This document shows, one piece after another, positions 18,095-27,592 of a DNA stretch of 52,338 nt; position 1 is the first letter of the stretch, and the number at the start of each line of letters is the position of its first letter. Made by a program: the position numbers and the translations under genes. The notes below the pieces were generated by a model that saw only the letters and a program-made list of their open reading frames with translations, made no database searches and was not told the DNA's origin. The DNA comes from Candidatus Omnitrophota bacterium (GTDB lineage: Bacteria; Hinthialibacterota; Hinthialibacteria; Hinthialibacterales; Hinthialibacteraceae): the NCBI GenBank assembly GCA_003598175.1, contig QZKN01000185.1, forward strand, positions 1 to 52,338, in the 5' to 3' direction.

Positions 18095-18124
18095 AAAGGG
18101 CGAACGGTTGGTTTGCCCTTTTTT
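18095..18124 (+). terminator. Terminator after the hsp20 cluster
   Basis: AAAGGGC (18095-18101) pairs with GCCCTTT (18115-18121) and is followed by more T. It lies 48 bp after the last hsp20 stop. Confidence 0.75.
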
Positions 18125-18182
18125 GATAAACAATAGAATCCTGTTTGGGGCTGATCTCGTTTTGTGCTTTGACCGCTGTGAT

Positions 18183-18470
18183 TTATTTTGTTCCCAGTAA
18201 GGTCTGCGTCGAATCTCTTTTAAACAGGTAGAAAAAACCATCCTCGCAGCCGACCAGCAGGTCGCGCACGCCGTCGCCGTCCCAATCACAGGGAAACGGA
18301 ATCGCCCAAATCCCCACACCCAGATCCACGATCAGATCGGGATGGTTGTAAGGAAGGCGATAGTGGTCACGCAGAAGCGCCGCGTCTTGAGAATGGACGG
18401 AAAGCGCAGCCGGAAAATAAATTAAAATCAAAACCATTGTCGTCTGTAATTTTACGGTTTTATGTATCAT
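18183..18470 (-). pseudogene. FG-GAP/VCBS-type exported protein, N-terminal remnant
   Basis: The start was placed at the ATG at 18470 (AAGGAG upstream), giving 95 aa. A signal peptide (about residues 1-25) is followed by VDLGVGIWAIPFPCDWDGDG, then VRDLLVGCEDGFFYLF. DWDGDGVRDLLVG is a calcium-binding FG-GAP blade motif. Proteins with this DLGVGLWA start normally continue for several hundred residues, so the stop after one blade indicates a truncated gene. It is convergent with the hsp20 cluster. Confidence 0.55.
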
Positions 18471-18773
18471 CCATACACTCCTTTTTCGTCGGATCAATCA
18501 GGCCGGAATGAAATCGTGCGCAGGGATTTTACATGAATCGATATTGCCGGAATTTATTCTCCCCTTTTGGCCGGTTTTTGGCGTCCCGGCTCCGAATTTG
18601 TTCCATCCATACACAATCCACAATCCACCGAATTATACGATGAATGGAAATCACGGATGTGTCAACATTCACAGCCGATCGTTTCGTGCGAGACCCTTCA
18701 CCCAAACGGGCGGCTTCCCATCCGCGCCGATGAGAGCGAAATCTTTACCATTGCGCGACAACGTTCTAAAGTT
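18471..18773. other. Intergenic region, 303 bp
   Basis: This lies between the divergent FG-GAP remnant and the CotH-like gene. The frame of the latter is open upstream of its likely start, but that part lacks protein character. No convincing promoter, repeat or RNA was seen. Confidence 0.4.
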
Positions 18774-21500
18774 ATGTACGAAATGGAATTGAAAACAATG
18801 AAACCGGCATGCCTATCCTGCATTTTTTTAATAACGATATTTTTCGATGTGATCGCTGCGGAATACGACGGCATTTGTATCAATGAAATTCTCGCGTCCA
18901 ACGCCTCGACGTATTTGGAGCCGAACCGGAATAATTTTTCGGATTGGATCGAGTTGTACAACGCCGGCGACCGCAGCATTGATCTGCGCGGTTGTTACTT
19001 GAGCGACGATCCTGCCAATCTTCAACAAGCGAGAATCCTGACACGTACCGTCATCGAGCCAAAGCAATGTCTCCTCATTTGGGCGGACGGGCAACGCATA
19101 CGTGGTCATGTCGAATTTGCATTGAAACCGCAGAATGAAATGGTGAGTTTGGTTTCGCCTGACGGCGAGAGAATCAATACGGTGTATTATCACCGGCAAT
19201 TTCCGGACATCTCGTATGGCCGCCAACCCGATGGGAGTTCGAACTGGGTCTATTTTTCGGATCCGACTCCCGCGTCCGCCAATCCGATGGATGGAATTCC
19301 CTGGCCGGTTCGCGCGCAGCCGCCGCGATTTTCCGTTCCCGCCGGTTTTTACGAAAGAAGAGTTATCGTCGAACTTGCCTCCCTTTTCCCGAATACGGAA
19401 ATCCGATATACGCTGGATGGATCCATCCCCATGCGCGAATCCACTTTATACGAACAACCGATTCGGCTTTTTACTACCACCGTCATCCGTGCGCGCGCAT
19501 TCGAACCGGATCGGCTGCCGAGCGAAACGATAACGAAAACGTACTTCATCAGCGCGTCTCACACCTTGCCGGTGGTTTCGATTGCGACAGCGCCGGCTAA
19601 TTTTTGGGATGATCAGATCGGGATTTACGTAACCGGTAAAAACGGCGTCACCGGTTACTGCTCGGATACACGCAAAAACTGGAATCAGGATTGGGAGCGT
19701 CCCATTCATCTTGAATTTTTCGAATCCGACGGCGCATTGGGATTCCACCTTGACGCCGGAACGAAAATTTTCGGTTGATGCAGTCGAACCTTCGACGAAA
19801 AGTCGCTGGCTATTTATGTCAGAAGCAAGTATGGCGTCAAGGAGATCGACTATCCCATCTTTCCGGACAAGGCGATCACGAAATTCACGTCATTCGTTTT
19901 GCGGAATTCCGGCAACGACAACCATTCGACGATGTTTCGCGACGGCTTGATGCAGGGATTGGTCAAAGGGCAGATGGATCTCGATCTGCAGGCCTATCGC
20001 CCGGCGATTGTATACATCAACGGAGACTATTGGGGGATTCATAACCTTCGCGAAAAAATCAACGAATCGTATCTCCAAAACAATTATGATTACGGTAAGG
20101 ATCAGATTGATTTGCTGGAAAGAGATCGCGTGGTCCTGGCGGGCGACGTCACGCATTATAACCGCATGTATTCCTTTCTTAACCGCAACGACATGAGCAA
20201 ACCGGAAAATTATACGTACGTAAAAACGTTGATGGATATGGATGAATTCATCAATTATCAAATTGCGCAAATCTATTTTTCCAACACCGACTGGCCCGGC
20301 AATAATATAAAATTCTGGCGTCCCAAAACAGAAAATGGACGTTGGCGCTGGATTGTTTTCGATACCGATTTCGGCTTCAATTTAAAAGAAGGCGGCTTGT
20401 CGCATAATACCATCGAGTTCGCCGCGGCAACGAATGGTCCGAGTTGGCCCAATCCGCCGTGGTCCACGTTCTTGTTTCGCACCTTGCTTAAAAGTGAGGA
20501 ATTTCGGAATACGTTTATTCAACGCTTTGCGAGCTGCATGAACAGCACGTTCTCGCCGGAGCGAGTGTTGAATCTGATCGAACAATACAAGAGCGCGATC
20601 GCGCCGGAAATGCCCGGTCATATCGCCCGGTGGAAATATCCCTCGTCGATGAACGCCTGGAATACCGAAATCGGGAAAATGATCTCCTTTGGTCGCTACC
20701 GCCTGCGCGCGTTGGAACGACATCTCGTCGGAAAATTTTCGTTGAAAGCGCTGGTCGATTGTTCTCTCGTCGTTGCGGAGGAGGGAATGGGATGGATTTA
20801 TGTGGAAGACGTTCCGCAAACTGATAATTATTTGCCGGCCCGGTTTTATCCGGAAATGCCGATTCATGCCAAAGCCTGTCCGAAGCCGGGTTATCGCTTC
20901 GTCGGTTGGGAAGGACTCAGCAACGCGGCGATCGATTCCATTACGACCTTCGTTGCGGACGAATCTCACCTGATTGCGTATTTTGAAGAAGGAAACTCCA
21001 TCGTGATCAATGAAATTCACTATCATCCCGACGCATTGCAAAACGCAGAAGGTGGAGAATTCATCGAGTTATTCAATGCGGGCAATGCCATTGTCGATCT
21101 TTCCGGTTATTCGTTTACCAAGGGCATATCGTTTACGTTTCCGGAAAGAACCTGGATATTCCCACGTGAATACCTACTCTTGACGCAGAATCCGAATCAT
21201 TATACTGACTTGGAGATCAACGTTTTTGAGTGGAAGGATGGCAGACTCGACAATGCCGGTGAAGAAATCCGGCTGGTTGACCGCTTTGGACAACTTGTCA
21301 ATGCGGTGGCATATGAGCGATTCGATCCCTGGCCGACGCTTGCCGCCGGATATGGATATTCGCTTTCGCTGTCCGATCCCACGCTCGACAATGACGATCC
21401 TCAAAACTGGCGAGCCAGTCAACATCGAGGCGGCACGCCCGGTCAAACCAATTTTCATGAGTTTCCCTCCACGGAAATAAGAAACTGGAACCAATATTGA
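18774..21500 (+). pseudogene. CotH-like exported protein with lamin-tail domains, one in-frame TGA
   Basis: One frame of 909 codons runs from 18774 to 21500. A signal peptide (LSCIFLITIFFDVIA) is followed by: a lamin-tail domain (about 30-160; DGICINEILASNAS, DWIELYNAG, LRGCYLSDD); a chitobiase-C-like sandwich (about 180-260; EIRYTLDGSIP); a CotH spore-coat-kinase-like domain (about 265-640, with YINGDYWGIHNLREKINE and FDTDFGF); a short beta region; and a second lamin-tail domain (INEIHYHPDA, EFIELFNAGNAIVDLSGY). A TGA at 19776-19778 interrupts the CotH domain in a stretch reading AGTKIFG-stop-CSRTFDEKSLA, where the family has a Gly- or Trp-rich loop. The frame resumes intact. As written, only a 334-residue N-terminal product is made. 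Such proteins are usually cell-surface proteins. Confidence 0.8.
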
Positions 21501-21545
21501 TTGATCCGAACAAAACCAGGCGTTTTTTTAGAAAGGATGAATACC

Positions 21546-23144
21546 ATGACAGAAACATCAGTGAAATCGCGGAAAGCAACGCAAGGGGAAATCCCAAACG
21601 AACATTTCTATCCGCGGCGATCGTTTCTCCGACAGAGCGCGTGTTTGGCGGCGGCTCTTGGCTGGTTCGCTCCTGCCAACATTTGGGCGGCCATTCATGA
21701 GCAAGCGGAGGAACGCCGGATTTTTCTCGACGATTGGAATCCACAACATGATTTTTTGATCTGGGGCCGCCCCCTGCGCGTTCAACCCATTCTGATGTAT
21801 ACCGTACCGCAACCGCAGCCCATGCGATCGTGGAAATCGTGGGGTGACGTCTTGACGGAAGCCGCCGCCGCGGAAGAATCGGAACGAATTGCCAAGGAAT
21901 TGGCCACGCTGTCCGAAAAAGCCGAGTTTCCGCTTGAAATTCTTCCGCCCGTAAAAGTGAAAACGAGTGAAGAAGCCAAACAAGCGCACAAGCACGACGC
22001 GGACGTGGTTTTGATTTATCCCGCGTCCGGTTCGGGAAGCGTGCTGCAATCCTGCGTACCGGCGGAGGGGGAAACCATCATTTTTGTGCGCCATCGCTCC
22101 GGACCGATCTATTATTGGTACGAGGCGCTCAGCGTGGCGTACCTGGCGACGGACAAGGAGGAATCCGGCTCCACGCCGAGGCTTCCCAACGTGCACGTGG
22201 ATGATGTCGTCGTCGATGAGTATGACGAGGTAATGTGGCGTCTGCGCGCGCTTTACGGCTTGAAAAATTTCGTCGGCACAAAAATCGTCGCCGTCGGCGG
22301 CGTATGGGGCAAATACGCCGCCGACGCGCCGCAAATCGCGCGGGATCGATTCAAAATGGACCTGATTGAAATCGGTTACGACAACCTGGAGCCTCTCATC
22401 AAGAACGCCATGGCGGACGAAAAACGGATGGCGCGAGCCGAGAAATGGACGGAATTGTATTTGACGCTTCCCAATACCACCTTACAAACAGACAGACCGT
22501 TCGTCGTCAATGCGTTTCTTCTCTACGAAATCTTTAAAGACCTTATGCGGGAACACAGCACTCCTGTTTTCACCATCAAGGAATGCATGAGCACGATTCT
22601 CCCCATTTCGCAAACGACGGCTTGTCTCACTCTCGGCCTGCTCAACGACGAAGGTCTGCTGGCGTTCTGTGAATCCGACTTCGTCATTATCCCGGCGGGA
22701 ATTTTATTGCGGCATATTTCCGGAAAGCCGGTGTTTTTGCACAATTCCACCTTCCCGCATAACGGCATCGTGACCTGCGCCCATTGCTCCGCGCCCCGCC
22801 GCATGGACGGGATTCATTACGAGCCGACCATCCTTCTCACGCACGAAGAATCCGAATACGGCGCCGCGCCGAAAGTCGAAATCCCCATCGGGCAGGAAGT
22901 GACGTTTATCGATCCCGAATACACCAAAGGACGCTGGCTCGGTTTTCGCGGCAACGTCGAAGATAATCCCTTCTTTTCCATCTGCCGTTCGCAGCAGGAC
23001 GTGCGGATTCAAGGCCAATGGAAAAAACTCATCAGCGAAGTGCGTGATTCGCATTGGATGATGGTCTATGGCGACTATTTGAAAGAGGTGGGATACGCCG
23101 CGCGCAAATTGGACTTGCGCTGGGAAAACATTTCGGATGCGTGA
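21546..23144 (+). CDS. Tat-exported L-fucose/arabinose-isomerase-like protein
   Basis: The start was placed at the ATG at 21546, with AGAAAGG upstream, giving 532 aa. A twin-arginine signal (YPRRSFLRQSACLAAALGWF) lies about residues 20-45. The body has an alternating alpha/beta pattern. The C-terminal half resembles fucose/arabinose isomerases: TTACLTLGLLNDEGLLAFCE, SDFVIIPAG, SGKPVFLHNSTF, VTCAHCSAPRRM and THEESEYG. The Glu and His residues in these segments sit where sugar isomerases bind metal. A periplasmic location for an isomerase fold is unusual, although Planctomycete-type genomes carry many Tat-exported sugar enzymes. The real substrate is unknown. It converges with the pseudopilin gene with a 4-bp gap. 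Confidence 0.6.
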   Translation: MTETSVKSRKATQGEIPNEHFYPRRSFLRQSACLAAALGWFAPANIWAAIHEQAEERRIFLDDWNPQHDFLIWGRPLRVQPILMYTVPQPQPMRSWKSWGDVLTEAAAAEESERIAKELATLSEKAEFPLEILPPVKVKTSEEAKQAHKHDADVVLIYPASGSGSVLQSCVPAEGETIIFVRHRSGPIYYWYEALSVAYLATDKEESGSTPRLPNVHVDDVVVDEYDEVMWRLRALYGLKNFVGTKIVAVGGVWGKYAADAPQIARDRFKMDLIEIGYDNLEPLIKNAMADEKRMARAEKWTELYLTLPNTTLQTDRPFVVNAFLLYEIFKDLMREHSTPVFTIKECMSTILPISQTTACLTLGLLNDEGLLAFCESDFVIIPAGILLRHISGKPVFLHNSTFPHNGIVTCAHCSAPRRMDGIHYEPTILLTHEESEYGAAPKVEIPIGQEVTFIDPEYTKGRWLGFRGNVEDNPFFSICRSQQDVRIQGQWKKLISEVRDSHWMMVYGDYLKEVGYAARKLDLRWENISDA

Positions 23145-23148
23145 TGAT

Positions 23149-23730
23149 TTACTTCCCGACCAATGAGTCGTCGCAGGGAACAGACGTGCGGGGGCCGGTT
23201 CGCACGATATCCCCCCAGCTTTTCAAGCCGTTGGTGGCGTCGAAACTGGGAACGGAGCCGAACGTCATGGTTCCGTCGGGACCGGCGCTGGCTATACGCC
23301 ATTCCGAACAACGAAATGAATTCCCCAACATCGTGGCGCCGCTGAAATGCACCAGCGCCCACGCATCCACGTAATCATAGGTTACATATGCTACGTGTTG
23401 ATTTTCGTCCACCCGGGTTCCCGGCGGTCCGTAGATGAAAGGATCCTGTGGAACGGAAGACATATACGCAATCGGCGTGGTCAATGGAACCAAACGGCGA
23501 TTGACGGGATTGCGGTTGGTTCCATTCGCGTCCTGCCAGGGCGGATATATGTTTTTATCCAATTTATACATCTCCAGCGCCGTATCGATGCTGCGCATGT
23601 CGGAAACCGCATTGGCGATTTTCGCCCGCAGCTGCGCATTCAAAAAATTGGGCACGGCAATCGCCGCCAGGATGCCGATAATGGCGACGACGATCAGTAA
23701 TTCGATGAGAGTAAAGGCTTTGTTGATCAT
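23149..23730 (-). CDS. Type IV/type II secretion pseudopilin
   Basis: The start was placed at the ATG at 23730, because processing sites in this family lie just after a short basic leader: MINKA then FTLIELLIVVAIIGILAA. Cleavage and N-methylation of Phe at position 6 by prepilin peptidase is expected, with Glu at mature position 5 present. A long N-terminal helix is followed by a C-terminal beta domain rich in Pro, Gly and Asn (IYPPWQDANGTNRNP, WRIASAGPDGTM), the GspG-like style common in Planctomycetes. No secretion or pilus genes adjoin it, so it is an orphan pseudopilin. Confidence 0.85.
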   Translation of the reverse strand: MINKAFTLIELLIVVAIIGILAAIAVPNFLNAQLRAKIANAVSDMRSIDTALEMYKLDKNIYPPWQDANGTNRNPVNRRLVPLTTPIAYMSSVPQDPFIYGPPGTRVDENQHVAYVTYDYVDAWALVHFSGATMLGNSFRCSEWRIASAGPDGTMTFGSVPSFDATNGLKSWGDIVRTGPRTSVPCDDSLVGK

Positions 23731-23874
23731 TTCATCCCATTCCCTTTCCAAATCAAGTGATTCAAATGAAGGATGGAACTATTATGGCATAAAGGTGGCG
23801 CGGATCAAGAAACCATTGGGGAAATGAAAAAAAGTGAAGAAGATGGGCGATTGCGATCCAATCGGAAATTCGAT

Positions 23875-24744
23875 TTACCGAAATGGCGCAAGCAGGAATC
23901 GCTGCAAGGTCTCGGCTTCGTTTTCCCCGGTTTTGGAGAGAAGGGCTTTGCTTGCGGTTATAATTTGCAAAAAATTATTCTTGCCCAAATCCAATGATGT
24001 TTTCTCGACCAGTCCACGATACCGTTTTTCTAATATCAACGTCTGGTCCTGCGTTGAGTTTGGAAACAGGCACAGAAAAGCGGTTTCGTCCCATCGTCCC
24101 ATCGAGCAGGAAGATGGGGTGATATTCAACAACGTTTTCGTAATCACCTTCAACATTTTTTCCGTAATGTGTAGGCCATGTTTTTCGGTAATGGAATCGT
24201 AATTCTTGATTCTGATCATGATGATCCCATACATCTGCTGCGTTTCTTCTATCTCCGCATGAATGGACTTTCGTTTCATATTCAAATAGTTTTTATTCGG
24301 CAGGCCGGTCAATTCGTCGAGATAGGCCAGTTTTGCCAGCTCCTTGATTTTTTCCTGGTCGCTGACTTTTTCCATATTTTCTGAAAATATCTCGACCGCT
24401 CCCAAAATCATTCCTTCCGAATTGTGTATCGGTGTGGCGCGAACGGCTACCGGTACGCGATGTCCATCCTTGTGATGGAGATAAATTGTAGTGCTTTCAA
24501 ATTTCTCTTCTCGCATGGAGTTGGATAACGGACAGTCGGAGTGGCAAATATTTTTCCCCTCGCCGTTCACATGGACGAGGATGTTGTCGCTGCATCGATG
24601 CCCCTCCACTTCCTTTTTGGAATAACCGGTTATCCGCTCTGCCGCGTTGTTCCAATACAAAATTTTGCGGTTGTGATCGACGTAATAAACGCCTTCGTGC
24701 AGGTTTTCCAAAATATTGCTGTAAAAACGGTTGTCAAAATCCAT
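23875..24744 (-). CDS. PAS-domain protein with degenerate GGDEF domain
   Basis: At 289 aa with no membrane segment. The PAS sensor domain (about residues 5-125) contains LHEGVYYVDHNRKILYWNNA, AAERITGYSKKEVEGHRCSD and a PAC-like VPVAVRATPI. It is followed by DQEKIKELAKLAYLDELTGL and PNKNYLN, the classic start of a GGDEF domain (about 150-285). The catalytic signature is altered: where RxGGDEF is expected, the sequence reads GRWDETAFLCLF. Diguanylate cyclase activity is therefore unlikely; a c-di-GMP-binding or protein-interaction role is possible. The clustered Cys residues in the PAS region (RCSDN, ICHSDC) could bind a metal, as in other PAS proteins with this GHRCxD...CxxxCPL pattern. Confidence 0.85.
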   Translation of the reverse strand: MDFDNRFYSNILENLHEGVYYVDHNRKILYWNNAAERITGYSKKEVEGHRCSDNILVHVNGEGKNICHSDCPLSNSMREEKFESTTIYLHHKDGHRVPVAVRATPIHNSEGMILGAVEIFSENMEKVSDQEKIKELAKLAYLDELTGLPNKNYLNMKRKSIHAEIEETQQMYGIIMIRIKNYDSITEKHGLHITEKMLKVITKTLLNITPSSCSMGRWDETAFLCLFPNSTQDQTLILEKRYRGLVEKTSLDLGKNNFLQIITASKALLSKTGENEAETLQRFLLAPFR

Positions 24745-24823
24745 GATTGCAACCTATAGAAAAAATGTATTGATATTATATCCACTTTCACACAAACCCG
24801 GAGTATTGTGCGATACCCGGATT

Positions 24824-25208
24824 TTATGTCGCCCAAGAACGCTTGCGATGTTTCGCTTCGGCAATGAACCGTTTGGTCATGATTGCATCCTCCGTCACTT
24901 GAAAATCGAACATGCCCAAACAGATGAAATCTGCTCCCTGTTCAAACGCGCAGTGGATGCCGTCCGTGGGCGGAATTGCTGCCGCAGATTAAACGACTGA
25001 TGGACAGATCGCCGATTTTTCCAATCGGCATATCCTTCTGTTCTTGATCAACGGATTCCGCGTTCCCACGGCCAGGCGAGGACGTGGATAACAGTGCGGG
25101 CGTCGTCAACATCGCGCCGACTTGGGCGGTTGCATGTTTGACGAACTGACGCCGTGTTGGTTTACTTGAAATATCCGCATCCGAACGGGGTAGTAAGTCT
25201 TTCATCAT
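24824..25208 (-). pseudogene. Tat-exported aldo/keto reductase, internally deleted
   Basis: The 5' part (ATG at 25208, excellent site AAAGGAGGT) encodes a Tat signal (KPTRRQFVKHATAQVGAML) and the start of an aldo/keto reductase barrel (IGKIGDLSISRLICGSN). Soon after GSN the frame meets a stop. In the next frame the sequence reads IPPTDGIHCAFEQGADFICL, then GMFDFQVTEDAIMTKRF and HRKRSWAT with a stop at 24824, a typical C-terminus of the same exported reductase family. The barrel between the two, some 200 residues, is missing. A deletion with frame change has left only the two ends. It is not functional. Confidence 0.65.
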
Positions 25209-25534
25209 AGAACCTCCTTTGCTGTGAATTCATGGAGAATGATTCACTATGCTCGCGCCGGATACATATTGCCCCGGATTATATTAGCGAATTGAAAATT
25301 TGTGATCTCCTTTCTTTCATGATAGCATTCCTTTCTTTTTTATCATACGATACCCGATTCCATAATGGTAGAATCTTATTCAAAACTGACGAGAGGAGTT
25401 TGCATCAAGGTATTATTTCTACGGCGGCGACTGATTATTCGCCCGTTCATTTTTTCGATCCTGGACCCTAGACCCGTACCCCCAGACCCGGCTTTAATGG
25501 CCTATCGAACAACAACTTGTTTAAGCACAAACCC
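25209..25534. other. Intergenic region upstream of the sugar operon
   Basis: This AT-rich stretch of 326 bp lies between divergent genes. It should hold the promoter of the transport operon, but no element was clear enough to call. CCTAGACCCGTACCCCCAG near 25467 is a small direct repeat of AGACCCG. Confidence 0.4.
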
Positions 25535-26605
25535 ATGATCCGTGATGCAACCATGAAAACACTCTATCGCTTGATTGACACGTTCGGCATCGGCGTCATT
25601 TTTGGCTTGCTCTGCCTCTTTTTTGCCGTGCAATCGGATATCTTTTTTACAAAAGACAACTTTTCCAATATTCTGATTCAATCCTCTGTCAATATCATCA
25701 TTGCTACGGGAATGACATTCGTCATTTGCGCGGCAGAAATCGATCTTTCGGTGGGATCGTTGCTCGCTTTATGCGGAATGATTACTGCTTTTACCTTGCA
25801 AATCGATCCGGAAGCGGGACTGAACATGCTCACCCATGCCGCCGGTTTCCTGTTGACTCCTTTTCCGGATCTGTTTCCCGGTCAGATTGCGTGGTGGCTG
25901 GTCTGCGGCGGATTGTTTGTTCTGATCGTGATTCTGTCCGGCGCCATTGCGGGAAGCGTCGCCGGATTCATCGTCGTACGCTTTGGCATTCCTAGTTTCA
26001 TCGTTACGCTGGGTTTCATGATGATCTATCGTGGTCTGGCGCGCTATATCACCAACGCCGCGCCGGTGATCGGCTTGCCGCCACAATTCATGATGATCGG
26101 ATCGGGCGTCTGGTTTGAATTTTTGGGTTTCCGGGTGTCCTATTCGTTGGCCATCGCATTATTTGTCGTCGTCATGGGCGCGGTGATGCTCTCCACAACC
26201 CGCTTCGGGAGGCACGTGTTGGCGGTGGGCGGCAATGCGCAGGCGGCGTATCTCAGCGGCGTACCTGTCGTCATGACGCGATTCAAGGTTTTCGTGCTGG
26301 CGGGGATCTGCGTGTCCATCGCGTCGGTGGTGCAGACGTCCCGCCTCTTCATCGGCGATCCGAACGCCGGCGAAGGATACGAACTGAACGCCATCGCCGC
26401 CGTGATCATCGGCGGCACCAGCCTCTTCGGCGGCAAAGGCTCCGTCATCGGCACCTGTTTCGGCGCGTTGATCATCGGCGTGTTGCGCAACGGACTCGAT
26501 CTCATGAACGTCACCGATCACATCAAACAAATCGTGATCGGTTCCATGATTATCTTCGCCGTGCTTCTCGATTATTACCGCAGAACGTTGTATCGTTTCA
26601 GCTGA
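25535..26605 (+). CDS. Ribose-type sugar ABC transporter permease
   Basis: RbsC/XylH-family inner-membrane permease. The start is uncertain: ATG at 25535 or at 25553 (MKTLYRLIDTFGIGVIF), neither with a strong ribosome site. About 350 aa with eight to ten hydrophobic segments. Diagnostic stretches are NIIIATGMTFVICAAEIDLS followed by VGSLLALCG, the EAA-like loop ELNAIAAVIIGGTSLFGGKG, and the conserved GTCFGALIIGVLRNGLDLM. The gene opens a three-gene run: permease, binding protein, ribokinase. An rbsA-type ATPase is not found next to it, so the permease must borrow one from elsewhere. The substrate is a pentose or related sugar, inferred from the ribokinase. Confidence 0.88.
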   Translation: MIRDATMKTLYRLIDTFGIGVIFGLLCLFFAVQSDIFFTKDNFSNILIQSSVNIIIATGMTFVICAAEIDLSVGSLLALCGMITAFTLQIDPEAGLNMLTHAAGFLLTPFPDLFPGQIAWWLVCGGLFVLIVILSGAIAGSVAGFIVVRFGIPSFIVTLGFMMIYRGLARYITNAAPVIGLPPQFMMIGSGVWFEFLGFRVSYSLAIALFVVVMGAVMLSTTRFGRHVLAVGGNAQAAYLSGVPVVMTRFKVFVLAGICVSIASVVQTSRLFIGDPNAGEGYELNAIAAVIIGGTSLFGGKGSVIGTCFGALIIGVLRNGLDLMNVTDHIKQIVIGSMIIFAVLLDYYRRTLYRFS

Positions 26606-26629
26606 TCGCTAGAAAAATGGAGGTTTATC

Positions 26630-27592
26630 GTGAACCGTCGTAACTTTCTTCGTCATACCGGAATCGCCGCGGGCGCCGCGTTGACCGCCCTGCGCCCATC
26701 CTCAACAAACGCCGCCGAAAAGAAACATACGATTGCGCTGGTCATGAAAGCGCTCTCCAACCCCTTCTTTCACGCGATGGAAATGGGGGCGAAAGAGGAA
26801 GCGCAAAAACTGGGAATCGATCTGTTGTCGCAAGGCACCAACAAAGAAACCGACGTGGCGCAGCAGGTCAGCATCGTGGAAAATTTCATGACTCGCCGCG
26901 TGGACGCCATCGTCATTGCGCCCGCCAGCTCCAGCGGCCTGGTTCCCGTTCTCTATCGCGCGCAGATGCAGGGAATCTATATCGTCAACATCGACAATCC
27001 GCTGGATGAACAAACGAAAAAACAACTGAATTTCAAATGCCCCTTCGTCGGCTCGGACAATGCGCTGGGCGCGGCGTTGGCCGCCCACGATCTTGTCGCC
27101 GCCATGGGCGGAGTCGGCGAGGTCGCCATTCTTGAAGGCATTCCCGGCGTCATCAACGCCGAACTGCGCAAACAAGGCGCGCGCCGAATCCTTGACGCCG
27201 AACCGCACGTTAAGGTAGTCGCTTCCCAAACCGCCGAATGGGAAACAGACAAAGCCTACCAGGCCTTCACCAACATTCTCACCGTTCATCCCAATCTCAA
27301 AGGCTTGTTCGCCTCCAACGACAGCATGGCGCTGGGCGCGATTCGCGCCATCGAGGCGGCGGGAAAAACCGGCCAAATCGCCGTCACCTCGTATGACAAT
27401 CTCGAAGCGGCGCAAAAAGAAGTGTTGGCAGGAAAAATCATTTCCACCATCGAGCAGCATCCGGAACTGATGGGCGCATACGGTGTGCGCGCCGCCAAAG
27501 ACCACCTCGACGGCAAAGACGTACCCGAACACATCACCACGCCGTTGGAAGTCATCGATTATCGTTATTTATCGTTGAAGAAATCGTCATGA
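26630..27592 (+). CDS. Sugar ABC transporter substrate-binding protein with Tat signal
   Basis: RbsB-type periplasmic binding protein, 320 aa, starting at GTG 26630 with GGAGG nine bases upstream. The leader NRRNFLRHTGIAAGAALTAL carries twin arginines and ends before AEKKHTIALVM, so it is a Tat rather than a Sec signal. The fold is clear: ALVMKALSNPFFHAMEMGA at the N-terminus, VDAIVIAPASSSGLVPVL, GSDNALGAALAAHDLV, LKGLFASNDSMALGAIRAIE and IAVTSYDN in the hinge-facing strands. The stop overlaps the start of ribokinase (ATGA), so the two are translationally coupled. Confidence 0.9.
   Translation: MNRRNFLRHTGIAAGAALTALRPSSTNAAEKKHTIALVMKALSNPFFHAMEMGAKEEAQKLGIDLLSQGTNKETDVAQQVSIVENFMTRRVDAIVIAPASSSGLVPVLYRAQMQGIYIVNIDNPLDEQTKKQLNFKCPFVGSDNALGAALAAHDLVAAMGGVGEVAILEGIPGVINAELRKQGARRILDAEPHVKVVASQTAEWETDKAYQAFTNILTVHPNLKGLFASNDSMALGAIRAIEAAGKTGQIAVTSYDNLEAAQKEVLAGKIISTIEQHPELMGAYGVRAAKDHLDGKDVPEHITTPLEVIDYRYLSLKKSS

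Noticed and set aside
19776..19781. Selenocysteine at TGA followed by TGC
   Set aside because: No convincing SECIS-like hairpin was seen just downstream, and neither lnt nor CotH families use selenocysteine.
1117..26605. Genetic-code change (TGA as an amino acid) to explain the in-frame stops
   Set aside because: cas2, the sugar permease and other intact genes end in TGA, and the interrupted genes also contain TAA and TAG.
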